The notes beneath the pieces are model-generated. The model made no database searches, was not told where the DNA came from, and worked only from the letters and a program-made list of their open reading frames with translations. From Muribaculaceae bacterium (GTDB lineage: Bacteria; Bacteroidota; Bacteroidia; Bacteroidales; Muribaculaceae), in contig JAIDSM010000141.1 in NCBI GenBank assembly GCA_029061225.1, positions 1 to 64,000 on the forward strand: a stretch of DNA of 64,000 nt. Direction: 5' to 3'. Below are positions 24,516 to 33,529 of the stretch, one piece after another (within the stretch, counting starts at the first letter, position 1; the number at the start of each line of letters is the position of its first letter). The position numbers and the translations under genes are program-made.

Positions 24516-26068
24516 TCTTACCCGACTCCCTGCGCAGGCGCCTCGGGCTCCTCGCCGCTCCTTTCCTGGCCATTGCTGCCGGAGGATTGCTTCTATCATG
24601 CGAAGACACGACTCCAACCGTAGGCGGACAGCTCGCCTCCGGCGAGGTGCAGATAGCCCTTGACTCCCTGATATGGGATGGCACTCAGCAGTATATCTAC
24701 AGAGGCGATGAAAAGACTCCATATCATTGCCCGAAGATCTCATACACCACAATCTTCGACGATGCCGTCGACACAAGAAGCGCCACTAATCTTATCGGCC
24801 GCATCAGCGTTCCTGAATACGGCGACCTTAAATGTTCGTTCGTCAGCCGTATGCTCTGCACGACTTCGCTTGCTATCCCCGATTCGATCAAATCGGAGCA
24901 GATCGATTCAATGAAAATCATCATGACCGTCCCCCGCGGAGACTTGACAGGCGATTCTCTTGCCCCTCAGCAGCTCAAAGTATACCGTCTGACCAAAAGT
25001 CTGCCCGCCGATATCGACAACCGATTTGACCCGACCGGGTATTATGATCCGGCAAATCCACTTGGCAGCCACAGCTTCACGCTCTCCAGGCTGGGCTTGA
25101 GAGACTCACTATACGTCCCCTTGATCGCAATTCAGATACCGTTGCCGCGGGAAATGGCGCTTGAGACTGTCAATGCATACCGCGATGAGAAGAAGAAGTC
25201 TATCTTCGCATGGCCACAGACATTCGAACAGTATTTCCATGGCATATACGTAGAGCCTACCTTCGGCCGCGGATGTATCGCCAATATCGCCTATACAGAC
25301 TTCGCCATTTATTATAATTATAAGCAAACAGTGGCTTCGAAAGATTCAGAAGGCAACCCCACTACCACTGTAGCTACCAGGGTAGGCGTGGCCGGAGTAT
25401 TCACTTCCTCTCCTATCGTTCTCAGCAGCAACAATGTCATATATCAACCGTCAGACTTCCTGAAGGCCAAGTATGCTGACAACGAGGCGCTCGTCACTTC
25501 TCCGGGAGGATACCGTATCGACCTTACATTCCCGGGCAGGGAACTCGCAGACATTTACAATGCATCGCAATCTAAACTTTCAGTTATCAGCAACCTTCTC
25601 TTTAGCGTACCTGTTGAGGAAATCAACAACGAATACGGTCTCACCCCTCCTCCGTATCTCGTCATGGTGAAGACTTCGAAACTCAAGGAATTCCTTGCCA
25701 GCAACTCGCTCCCCGACGGAAAGGACTCTTTCTATGCTGCTTATGATTCCAAGGCCAAGCGATATTCCTTCACTTCCATGAGAAGCTATATCCTTGATCT
25801 CATCAAAAACGGAGTGAAGGAAGAAGACCTTAAGTTCACTATCGTTCCCGCCAATCTTGAGTTTGAGAAAGATGATGAAAGCAATAGTTATGCCAACAGC
25901 TATATGGCGCTTATGATGGGGTACTACGGATACTACCCTTCGTCGAATAGTAATAATAATAAAGAGCCCATCAAGTGTACGCCCTACATCTCCAAGCCGT
26001 CCATGTGCCGACTTAAGATGGACGAGGCTCGCACCATTTTCTCCTACTCAATACAGCAGATGAAATGA
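24512..26068 (+). CDS. DUF4270 family lipoprotein
   Basis: 518 residues, N-terminal lipoprotein signal with lipobox LLLSC at about residue 30 followed by acidic EDTT. The body has the DUF4270 pattern (ISYTTIFDDAVDTR, YGDLKCSFVSRML, IDSMKIIMTVP), beta-rich. It is probably on the cell surface or in the outer membrane. The function is unknown. The start forms an ATGA overlap with the glycogen synthase-like gene and the end overlaps the CapA gene the same way. Confidence 0.82.
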   Translation: MILPDSLRRRLGLLAAPFLAIAAGGLLLSCEDTTPTVGGQLASGEVQIALDSLIWDGTQQYIYRGDEKTPYHCPKISYTTIFDDAVDTRSATNLIGRISVPEYGDLKCSFVSRMLCTTSLAIPDSIKSEQIDSMKIIMTVPRGDLTGDSLAPQQLKVYRLTKSLPADIDNRFDPTGYYDPANPLGSHSFTLSRLGLRDSLYVPLIAIQIPLPREMALETVNAYRDEKKKSIFAWPQTFEQYFHGIYVEPTFGRGCIANIAYTDFAIYYNYKQTVASKDSEGNPTTTVATRVGVAGVFTSSPIVLSSNNVIYQPSDFLKAKYADNEALVTSPGGYRIDLTFPGRELADIYNASQSKLSVISNLLFSVPVEEINNEYGLTPPPYLVMVKTSKLKEFLASNSLPDGKDSFYAAYDSKAKRYSFTSMRSYILDLIKNGVKEEDLKFTIVPANLEFEKDDESNSYANSYMALMMGYYGYYPSSNSNNNKEPIKCTPYISKPSMCRLKMDEARTIFSYSIQQMK

Positions 26069-27204
26069 TCATGAGTCTATCCACCCTTCTACTCTCTTTC
26101 AGCCTCCTGCAGATGATCACCGGCGCTTCGGCCTCCACGGCCGACAGCACAGAGATGGCGCCTGCAGGAGCTACTGTTTTGTTTGCCGGCGACGCTATGC
26201 AGCATCAGGGGCAGCTCGATCAGGCACTTCTCGTAGGAGGCGGTAAGAGCTATGACTACTCCGACTGCTTCCGCTGGATCGCGCCTGCAGTCACAGAGGC
26301 CGACTATGCCGTGGTCAATCTTGAGGTACCCCTCGGAGGAGGTCCGCGCTACAGCGGCTATCCATGCTTCAGCGCGCCCGACAGCTACGCGCAGGCTCTT
26401 GCCGATGCCGGATTCGACCTAATGCTTACGGCCAACAACCATTGCCTCGACTCAGGAATGAAGGCGGCGCGCAGGACGCTTTCTGCACTCGACTCCATCG
26501 GCGTTGACCATATCGGCACTTACCATAACGCTGCCGACCGTGAAGCGAAGGTTCCGTTCGTCAAAGACATCAACGGAATTAAATTCGGATTTCTCAACTA
26601 CACATACGGCACCAACGGCATTCCTGCGCGCGACGGCATGGAGGTTGCTCTTATAGACCGAGAGAAAATCGCACACGAGATGAAGCGCAGCCGCGAGGCA
26701 GGAGCCGAGATTCTGGTGGTGACTATGCATTGGGGTATAGAATATGTGCTGCGTGAAAATGCTATACAACGGGATCTTGCACGTTTCCTTATCGACAATG
26801 GCGCCGATATGGTGATCGGAAGCCATCCCCACGTAATCCAGCCTATGAAGATGGTGCGCGACGAGAAGCGGCAGCAGGATGTACCTGTTGTATATTCTCT
26901 CGGCAATCTGATCTCCAACATGAAGACGGGCGACACTCAGGGAGGCGCTTATATGCGTGTCAGGGTGGAGCGAGATAAAGACGGAAAGGCGAAGGTGAAG
27001 TGGGCCGACTATGACACTTTCTTCTGCGCCAAGCCTACCGGTAAAGGCACAAACTACACAGTCATACCATCTGACCGCACCGACCTGATCCCGGCTTCCC
27101 AGATGAGGCAATGGCAGATATTCGACCGCTCCTCATCCAAGGTATTCGACGCCGAGAACGTCAACATCCCCCGTCGCAAAAAAACGAAAACCGAAAACGA
27201 ATAA
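26065..27204 (+). CDS. CapA family protein (metallophosphatase fold)
   Basis: 379 residues. CapA/PgsA-like domain: FAGDAMQHQGQLDQAL, YAVVNLEVPLGG, LMLTANNHCLDSG, HWGIEYV and IGSHPHVIQP carry the metal-binding Asp, Asn and His residues of the calcineurin-like fold. An N-terminal hydrophobic segment indicates export. Family members are tied to poly-gamma-glutamate export or cell-envelope metabolism. It overlaps DUF4270 by ATGA. Confidence 0.88.
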   Translation: MIMSLSTLLLSFSLLQMITGASASTADSTEMAPAGATVLFAGDAMQHQGQLDQALLVGGGKSYDYSDCFRWIAPAVTEADYAVVNLEVPLGGGPRYSGYPCFSAPDSYAQALADAGFDLMLTANNHCLDSGMKAARRTLSALDSIGVDHIGTYHNAADREAKVPFVKDINGIKFGFLNYTYGTNGIPARDGMEVALIDREKIAHEMKRSREAGAEILVVTMHWGIEYVLRENAIQRDLARFLIDNGADMVIGSHPHVIQPMKMVRDEKRQQDVPVVYSLGNLISNMKTGDTQGGAYMRVRVERDKDGKAKVKWADYDTFFCAKPTGKGTNYTVIPSDRTDLIPASQMRQWQIFDRSSSKVFDAENVNIPRRKKTKTENE

Positions 27205-27217
27205 ATCATTAATCAAA

Positions 27218-27266
27218 AACGTAAAACGTACAACGTACAACGTAAAACGTAAAACGTAAAACGTAA
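27218..27266 (+). repeat. Seven copies of a 7-bp AACGTAA-type repeat
   Basis: Seven tandem heptamers (AACGTAA, with two AACGTAC variants) end 16 bp before the ridA start. The period matches the heptamer runs at 3890, 19845 and 27657, though the unit differs. Confidence 0.85.
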
Positions 27267-27282
27267 AAACACCCCAAAAGAC

Positions 27283-27657
27283 ATGAAAACCCAGATAGAC
27301 ACCCCTAAGGCTCCGGGCGCGATCGGACCCTACAGCCAGGCAGTGAAGGCCGGCAATCTCATCTTCGTATCAGGACAGCTCCCCATCAATCCCGAAGACG
27401 ACACCATGGGGGAATGCATCAAATGCCAGACTCGCCAGAGCCTTGAGAACGCGAAGGCAATCCTTGAGGCTGCCGGAGCATCTTTCGCCGACGTTGTGAA
27501 GACTACCGTATTCCTCGCCGACATGAGTCTTTTCGGCGCGATGAACGAGGTATATGCCGAATACTTCGCAGCCCCCTATCCCGCACGCTGCGCTTTTGCC
27601 GTGAAGGAACTTCCGAAGCAGGCCCTCGTGGAAATCGAGATGATCGCCTCCCTCTGA
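27283..27657 (+). CDS. ridA: RidA family enamine/imine deaminase
   Basis: 124 residues, full length. It hydrolyses reactive 2-aminoacrylate and related imines made by PLP enzymes. APGAIGPYSQAVKAGNLIFVSGQ, the KTTVFLADM segment and the catalytic Arg in PYPARCAFAV are present, ending LVEIEMIA. It stands alone, followed by further ACCCTTA heptamers and a terminator. Confidence 0.95.
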   Translation: MKTQIDTPKAPGAIGPYSQAVKAGNLIFVSGQLPINPEDDTMGECIKCQTRQSLENAKAILEAAGASFADVVKTTVFLADMSLFGAMNEVYAEYFAAPYPARCAFAVKELPKQALVEIEMIASL

Positions 27658-27704
27658 CCCTTAACCCTTAACACTTAATGTTCACTGTTTAATACTTAAC
27701 ACTT

Positions 27705-27743
27705 AAAAAGGAGAGCTGAGGCCAAAGCCTCAGCTCTCCTTTT
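27705..27743. terminator. Bidirectional terminator between ridA and the ABC-F gene
   Basis: AAAAGGAGAGCTGAGGC, loop CAAA, GCCTCAGCTCTCCTTTT: a 17-bp stem with A and T flanks. The right arm includes the last codons and stop of the convergent ABC-F gene. Confidence 0.88.
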
Positions 27744-29547
27744 CCATAAGTTCCAACATCCTCATCTCCGCCTCGTCAAGCCGTGAGATGACCTCCTCCA
27801 TCCTTGCCCCCGCGGCTGTGATCTCATCCACCGACATGGAGCCGGAAGACATGGCTGATTCAAGTTCAGACTTTTCCTTTTCGAGGCTTTCGAGTTCTAT
27901 CTCGAGAGCCTCCATTTCTTTTTTCTCTTTAAATGAAAGTTTAGGCTTACGCTCCGTCTTCTGCTTGCCTCTTGACTCTTCACTATTGACATTTACCCCT
28001 TCACTCTTAACCTTTGCCTCCTTCTCCTCCTGACGCACGCAGTGACGGTATGTGGAATAATCGCCCGGAAAGTCCCTAACTTCGCCGTCACCTTTCATCA
28101 CAAAAAGATGGTCTACTATACGGTCAAGGAAGAAGCGGTCGTGGCTCACCACGATTACACATCCCTTGAAGTCCGCAAGATAATTCTCGAGGACTCCGAG
28201 TGTCATTATGTCAAGGTCGTTGGTCGGCTCATCGAGGATCAGGAAGTTAGGCTGCCGCATCAGTACTGTCGCAAGGTAGAGCCTTCGCCGCTCGCCTCCG
28301 CTCAGCTTGTAGATGTATTTCTGCTGCGTGGCCGGTTCGAAAAGGAAATGGGTTAGGAACTGCTGCGCCGTAAGGGTGGTTTTGTCGTCTATTCTTACTG
28401 TCTCGGCAATCTCCCTGACGGCATCGATCACCTTCTTCCTCTCGTCGAAATCCGTCATCCCCTCCTGTGAGTAATATCCCCATCTCACGGTCTCCCCAAC
28501 GTCGAAATGTCCGGAGTCAGGCTGGAGCTCACCGAGAAGCATCTTGATGAACGTGGACTTTCCGGCGCCGTTGTCGCCGACTATACCCACTTTCTCGAAT
28601 CGGGCGAAATTGTAATTGAAATCATTGAGTATAGGAATAGCTTTGACCGACCCGTCGGGCAATGTTTTCTCGAATCTTTTGGCCACATGCACAGCCTCGA
28701 AGATCTTGTTGCCTATATAGCTTCCCTTCACTGCAAGCCGCACGTCTTTCTCGCTGAGATTGACGTGGCTACGTTTCTCAAGGTCGTGGAAGGAGTCTAT
28801 CCTGTATTTCGCCTTGCTCCCTCGTGCCTGAGGCTGACGCCGCATCCATTCCAGTTCGGTGCGCAGCAGATTCTTCACCTTGGCGAGTTCCGCGCTCAGC
28901 ACTTCATGGCGTTCGGTACGTTTCCGTAGATAATAGTCATAGTTGCCGTCGTAGATAAATGCCTGCTCCCGGTCTATCTCAAGGATACGCGTGCAGACAT
29001 TGTCGAGAAAGTATCTGTCGTGGGTCACCATGATCAGAGTGACCCTCAGTCGTGTGAGATAAGCTTCAAGCCACTCCACCATCGCTATGTCCAGATGGTT
29101 GGTCGGCTCGTCGAGAATCAGTAGGTCCGGTTCCTGAAGAAGCGTCCGTGCGATCGATACCCTCTTGAACTGTCCGCCCGACATAGTGCCGAGCTTCTGT
29201 CCGAAATCGGAGATACCGAGCTGGGAGAGCATCTGCTTCGCACGGTCTTCTGCACCATAGTCTTCACTGTCGTGCGGAGCCGGCTTCGCGTATTCAAGCG
29301 CAGTCGCCTCCGGGTCGAACTCGGGACTCTGCGACAGATACCCCACACGACAGCCGTCGGAAAAGGTGATCTTTCCCGAATCGTAGTCGTCGAGGCCGCA
29401 TATGATATTGAGAAGGGTGGTCTTGCCCGAACCGTTGCGTGCCACTATACCTATCTTATCTCCCTCTTCCACCGTCAGGGAAAGATCGGAAAAAAGAATC
29501 CTGTCTCCTATCGACTTAGTGAGGTTCTCGATCTGAAGCTTTATCAT
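27730..29547 (-). CDS. ABC-F family ATPase, Uup-like
   Basis: 605 residues. Two ABC domains in one chain without membrane segments: Walker A GRNGSGKTT-type at about 38-45 (seen as ARNGSGKTTLL) and GDNGAGKST in the second half; signatures MSGGQFKRV and LSGGERRRL; Walker B DEPTNHLD and DEPTNDLD. A charged coiled-coil C-terminal domain (last 100 residues) is typical of Uup. ABC-F proteins act on ribosomes rather than transporting. The exact paralogue group is an inference. Confidence 0.92.
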   Translation of the reverse strand: MIKLQIENLTKSIGDRILFSDLSLTVEEGDKIGIVARNGSGKTTLLNIICGLDDYDSGKITFSDGCRVGYLSQSPEFDPEATALEYAKPAPHDSEDYGAEDRAKQMLSQLGISDFGQKLGTMSGGQFKRVSIARTLLQEPDLLILDEPTNHLDIAMVEWLEAYLTRLRVTLIMVTHDRYFLDNVCTRILEIDREQAFIYDGNYDYYLRKRTERHEVLSAELAKVKNLLRTELEWMRRQPQARGSKAKYRIDSFHDLEKRSHVNLSEKDVRLAVKGSYIGNKIFEAVHVAKRFEKTLPDGSVKAIPILNDFNYNFARFEKVGIVGDNGAGKSTFIKMLLGELQPDSGHFDVGETVRWGYYSQEGMTDFDERKKVIDAVREIAETVRIDDKTTLTAQQFLTHFLFEPATQQKYIYKLSGGERRRLYLATVLMRQPNFLILDEPTNDLDIMTLGVLENYLADFKGCVIVVSHDRFFLDRIVDHLFVMKGDGEVRDFPGDYSTYRHCVRQEEKEAKVKSEGVNVNSEESRGKQKTERKPKLSFKEKKEMEALEIELESLEKEKSELESAMSSGSMSVDEITAAGARMEEVISRLDEAEMRMLELMEKES

Positions 29548-29643
29548 TACGAATTATGTAATTGATCAGATTAAATTTATGGTATCCGCTAATGCTTTCA
29601 AATGATACTCAGCGTCAAACAATTATTAATTATGCATTATGAA

Positions 29644-29937
29644 TTAGCACAAGTAGTCTACGCAGGCGCGAGCCTCCTTATAGGGGCCGAGAATCGCCGC
29701 TGCGGCCACATGGGCCGGATGCTTGGCGTAGACGGCCACGTCCTTCATAGTAGGCACTGTGGCTGTCAGCACCACATCCCAGTCTTCTGCCGGATTCACG
29801 TTTATGCCTACCTCCATGCTTTCGAGACATTCTATTTTCTCAGGCAGCGCGAGAAGCGCTGACTTGAAGTCTTCGGCTATCTTGCGGCGGAGCTCTTCGC
29901 TGCCGTGAAGCTTGAACATTACTGTATGTTTTACCAT
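29644..29937 (-). CDS. Dabb family stress-responsive barrel protein
   Basis: 97 residues, Dabb (dimeric alpha/beta barrel) domain: MVKHTVMFKL start, SMEVGINV, DVVLTATVP and the closing HPAHVAAAAILGP. The function is unknown; relatives are stress-induced in plants and bacteria. It diverges from the porin gene with overlapping promoter sequences. Confidence 0.88.
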   Translation of the reverse strand: MVKHTVMFKLHGSEELRRKIAEDFKSALLALPEKIECLESMEVGINVNPAEDWDVVLTATVPTMKDVAVYAKHPAHVAAAAILGPYKEARACVDYLC

Positions 29938-29951
29938 GTCGTTTTATATTT

Positions 29952-29983
29952 TTTGCAAAGTTAATAAAAAAATCCTAACTTTG
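29952..29983 (+). promoter_or_regulatory. Porin promoter, overlapping a divergent -7 box
   Basis: -33 TTTG (29952-29955) and -7 TAACTTTG (29976-29983), spacing 20 bp, for the porin. On the opposite strand CAAAGTTA (29956-29963) gives a -7 for the Dabb gene, so the two promoters occupy the same DNA. Confidence 0.65.
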
Positions 29984-30007
29984 CACCCTCAAACATCAAT
30001 AGCACTC

Positions 30008-31036
30008 ATGAAAAAGCACTATTTCATCATTGCGTCGGCCTTCCTGCTGACATCGCCGTCTTTCACGGCATCAGCTGAGACTGCTCCTGAGCCGGCCGAA
30101 GGAGCTGACAAGATTAGCTACATTCCCGAATTCCATGGAGCTGTCAGGCCTCGTTGGGAACTCGATACCGAGACCGGACAGAGCCGCTTCGAGGTAAGAT
30201 GGGCGCGTTTCACAGCTGAAGGAAAAGTGGCCCCGAAGATCGGATATTTCCTTCAGGTTGATCTCTGCGACCAGGGTGTATTCAAGTTTCACGACGCATA
30301 TGTGAAGATGGGCGTTGCCAAGGGTCTCGAGGTGCAGGCCGGCCAATTCCGCATGCCGTTCGGTCGCGAGCCATTTATGGCTCCCCAGAACTATGTCTTC
30401 GCCAACCGTTCATTCATGGGCAAGCAGATGTGCAACTACCGTAAGGTTGGCGCAAAACTCACTTATACGGTTCCCGTATCTCTCCCCCTCACCGTTGAGG
30501 CGGCTGTGGGTAATGCCGGAGGAGTAAGCAACCACAACACATGGAGCAAGTCGTATATGGGATGCGGACGCGTGACCCTTCAGGCCGGAGACTTCAATAT
30601 TTGCGGAGGTGTGATGGATATTCTGCCTGATGTCACGCGCATCATGCTCTACGACATCGGGACGACGTGGAAGCGAGGTGACTGGCGCGGCGGTGTGGAA
30701 TATATGAACGAGCATTATGTCGGCTCGAGCCACAAGGACGCCCACTCATGGGTGGCCTGGGGCGACTATGGACGCCCCGCGAAACTCGGCATCTTCAACC
30801 ATTGGAGCGTCCAGGCCCGCTACGACGGAATGAATCGTCAGTGGAACGGTGTCGCGGACACGGCTGACAATGAAGGGCGTCATCGCCTGACGCTGGGAGG
30901 TACGCTCTCCTATCGTTATAAGAAAGTGTTCGCCGACGTCATGCTCGATTATGAGCAGTATTTTTATCAGCACGGCTATACCCCGACCGAAGGCCAAGGC
31001 AATAAACTCGTCCTCGAACTCGCCGTCCGCTTCTGA
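30008..31036 (+). CDS. Phosphate-selective porin O/P-like outer-membrane protein
   Basis: 342 residues with a signal peptide (MKKHYFIIASAFLLTSPSFTASA) and a beta-barrel pattern of alternating strands ending in the terminal aromatic residue (LELAVRF). Motifs FEVRWARFTAEGKVAPKIGYFLQVDL and GQFRMPFGREPF are characteristic of the porin O/P family. It should form an outer-membrane channel; the substrate is not predictable. The start at 30008, after the promoter, is preferred over an ATG at 29912. Confidence 0.85.
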   Translation: MKKHYFIIASAFLLTSPSFTASAETAPEPAEGADKISYIPEFHGAVRPRWELDTETGQSRFEVRWARFTAEGKVAPKIGYFLQVDLCDQGVFKFHDAYVKMGVAKGLEVQAGQFRMPFGREPFMAPQNYVFANRSFMGKQMCNYRKVGAKLTYTVPVSLPLTVEAAVGNAGGVSNHNTWSKSYMGCGRVTLQAGDFNICGGVMDILPDVTRIMLYDIGTTWKRGDWRGGVEYMNEHYVGSSHKDAHSWVAWGDYGRPAKLGIFNHWSVQARYDGMNRQWNGVADTADNEGRHRLTLGGTLSYRYKKVFADVMLDYEQYFYQHGYTPTEGQGNKLVLELAVRF

Positions 31037-31099
31037 CATGATAGAAGACATTACATACAAAATCCAAATGTTAATTAAATGTTAAAATCATAGTATATA

Positions 31100-31130
31100 T
31101 TTGCCTTAGGGAAAATAATTCTTACCTTTG
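31100..31130 (+). promoter_or_regulatory. Promoter of the B12-regulated operon
   Basis: -33 TTTG (31100-31103) and -7 TACCTTTG (31123-31130), spacing 19 bp, placing the start just before the cobalamin riboswitch. Confidence 0.65.
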
Positions 31131-31140
31131 TAATCGAAAT

Positions 31141-31346
31141 GGTTGCTCTGTCATCCAAGAGAGGAGGCATCAAGGAGCATTAAAAGGGAATGAGGTGTGA
31201 TTCCTCGACAGTACCCGCTGCTGTATTTCCCCGTTCCATGACTAAGTAAATACGTTATGGAATAAAGGTTTTTCGCATCCTGCCACTGGTCATTTCAAGA
31301 CTGGGAAGGCGCGAGAAAACCGGGATAAGTCAGAAGACCTGCCATT
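31141..31346 (+). promoter_or_regulatory. Cobalamin (B12) riboswitch
   Basis: Recognisable core elements in order: AAAAGGGAATGAGGTG (31182 onward), TTCCTCGACAGTACCCGCTGCTGT, GCATCCTGCCACTGG, CTGGGAAGGCGCGAG and the B12 box AAGTCAGAAGACCTGCCA. It should bind adenosyl- or another cobalamin and repress the downstream uptake genes. A terminator hairpin lies between aptamer and the first gene. Confidence 0.94.
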
Positions 31347-31463
31347 ATCAATCAAGAAAAGCGCCCACGGGACTATGGGTTGGTCTTCTCACAGTCCCTG
31401 GTTTGCAGTGGATGTGAGATAATTCTTATACGGTTCTACTGATTACTCTAAGAATATACCCAT

Positions 31464-31508
31464 ATCCCGTCGAAATACCATTATCGGTATTCTGGCGGGA
31501 TTCTTTTT
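31464..31508 (+). terminator. Riboswitch-controlled attenuator before btuB
   Basis: ATCCCG...GAAATACC-ATTATC-GGTATTC...CGGGAT followed by a T-run (31501-31509), 23 bp before the start at 31532. Its place after the cobalamin aptamer indicates transcriptional control. AATTCTTA upstream could pair with TAAGAATAT as an alternative fold. Confidence 0.8.
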
Positions 31509-31531
31509 TTATCCATTGTAATCGGTAGGAA

Positions 31532-33529
31532 ATGGCAAATCGCTTATTCTGGTCTATTGTCATCCCATGCATTCTTCCGGGTGTGATCAATGCTGAGCAA
31601 CAATCAGACTCTACATATCTTCTTAAGGAAGTTATCGTCACGGCCCGTCAGAACAGCCGTGACATCATACCCGTACAGACGCTCTCCGGCGAAGAGCTTC
31701 AGAAACTCAACAGCAACAGCATCGCCGACGCCCTACGGTATTTTTCCGGAGTGCAAGTGAAGGATTACGGAGGTGTCGGAGGTTTGAAAACCGTAAACAT
31801 CAGGTCGATGGGCACTAACCACACCGGCGTCGTCTACGATGGAGTGGAGCTGGGAAATGCCCAGAACGGACAGATTGATCTCGGACAGTTTTCACTCGAC
31901 AACATTGAGTCGCTTTCCCTCTACAATGGCCAGAAAAGCGAGATCCTGCAGCCCGCGAAAGACTTTGGTTCAGCAGGTACCATATATATGAAGACCCGGA
32001 CACCAGTCTTCAATGAGGATGAAAACTATCATGTGCGGGCTACCCTTAGGACTGGTTCTTTTGATCTGTTGAATCCTTCTGCTCTAATAGAACTCAAGCT
32101 AAGTCGGAAAGTCACGGCTTCCCTGAGTGCAGAATGGGTTAACTCAAGCGGCAAGTACAAATTCCGTTACCGGCGCGTAAATCCGGCGGGAGAATTGGCT
32201 TATGACACTACCGCTGTCCGACAGAATGGAGATATTAACGCTACCCGCATAGAATTGAATACGTACGGAGAGTTAAACAACGGCTCATGGACATTCAAGG
32301 CCTACAACTATAATTCTGAGCGTGGTGTGCCTGGCGCGATAGTCAATAATGTCTGGCGTCGTGGAGAACGCATATGGGATACCAACTCATTCGTACAGGG
32401 ACGCTATACCGGACTCTTTGGCCGATTCTCTACCCTTAACAATCTCAAATACGCATTCTATCGCACCCACTATGTCAACAATGACGACAAGCAGGTGAAG
32501 ATCGACAACCTCTACAGGCAGAAAGAGATATATTTATCATCTGCCAACGAATATGGAATCTCTGACCGATGGAAAATATCGGCCAGCTATGACTTCTTTT
32601 GGAATACACTCGATGCTGATGTCTACGGTTTTGTCAAGCCGGACAGGATTTCACAATTTCTTTCAGCGGCCACTGCGCTTAATCTTGACCGGTTTAAGAT
32701 GCAGGCAAGCGTTTTGGGGATTTTCATTCATGACCGTATAAAAGGACAGCAGGCTCCCGCAGACAAGCATGTGCTCTCACCCGCTGTGTTCATAAACGGA
32801 TATCCTCTTGGAAACAAGGATTTCTCCCTTAGGGCTTTCTTCAAGAAATCTTTCAGGATGCCGACCTTCAACGACCTCTATTACGCCGACATGGGCAACT
32901 CCAGACTGTCTCCTGAACACGTAGTGCAATACAACGCCGGAATACTGTATGACCATAGTTCATCCTCTTCCGTAATTGCGACAGCCCGGTTGAGCGCCGA
33001 TGTCTATTACAATAAGGTAAAAGACAAGATAGTGGCCTATCCTAAAGGCCAGCAGTTCAGGTGGACCATGCTCAACCTTGGACTTGTCGACATCCGTGGC
33101 ATCGATGTGACGGGACTTATGACCCTGCATCCTGCGAAAGATCTATTCCTTACCCTAAGGGCGCAATATACTTTTCAGCGTGCCATCGACATAACAGATC
33201 CTTCCGACAATTACTATAGAGATCAGATTCCATATATTCCCCGGCATTCGGGATCTGCCGTGGCCAACGCTCAATGGAAAGGGTGGATTTTCAACTACTC
33301 TTGGATATACGTCGGGGAAAGATACAACCAGCAGGAAAACATCAGATACAATTACACACAGCCTTGGTATACATCCGATATTTCCATAGGAAAGGATCTA
33401 AGGTTCGGGAAAGTCAGCTTGAGATGCCTTTTAGAGATAAACAATCTTCTGAGTCAGGACTATGATGTCATTCTCAATTATCCTATGCCGAAACGTAACT
33501 TCAGACTGACCTTAAACGTGGAAATATGA
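31532..33529 (+). CDS. btuB: BtuB-like TonB-dependent cobalamin receptor
   Basis: A 665-residue outer-membrane receptor. Signal peptide (MANRLFWSIVIPCILPGVINA), then a plug domain with KEVIVTARQ (TonB-box-like region) and SIADALRYFSGVQVKDYGGVGG / VNIRSMGTNHTGVVYDG, then a 22-strand barrel ending LTLNVEI. The riboswitch directly upstream and the BtuG-like gene directly downstream (ATGA overlap) identify the substrate as a corrinoid. Energy would come from TonB-ExbBD, not in this window. Confidence 0.92.
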   Translation: MANRLFWSIVIPCILPGVINAEQQSDSTYLLKEVIVTARQNSRDIIPVQTLSGEELQKLNSNSIADALRYFSGVQVKDYGGVGGLKTVNIRSMGTNHTGVVYDGVELGNAQNGQIDLGQFSLDNIESLSLYNGQKSEILQPAKDFGSAGTIYMKTRTPVFNEDENYHVRATLRTGSFDLLNPSALIELKLSRKVTASLSAEWVNSSGKYKFRYRRVNPAGELAYDTTAVRQNGDINATRIELNTYGELNNGSWTFKAYNYNSERGVPGAIVNNVWRRGERIWDTNSFVQGRYTGLFGRFSTLNNLKYAFYRTHYVNNDDKQVKIDNLYRQKEIYLSSANEYGISDRWKISASYDFFWNTLDADVYGFVKPDRISQFLSAATALNLDRFKMQASVLGIFIHDRIKGQQAPADKHVLSPAVFINGYPLGNKDFSLRAFFKKSFRMPTFNDLYYADMGNSRLSPEHVVQYNAGILYDHSSSSSVIATARLSADVYYNKVKDKIVAYPKGQQFRWTMLNLGLVDIRGIDVTGLMTLHPAKDLFLTLRAQYTFQRAIDITDPSDNYYRDQIPYIPRHSGSAVANAQWKGWIFNYSWIYVGERYNQQENIRYNYTQPWYTSDISIGKDLRFGKVSLRCLLEINNLLSQDYDVILNYPMPKRNFRLTLNVEI

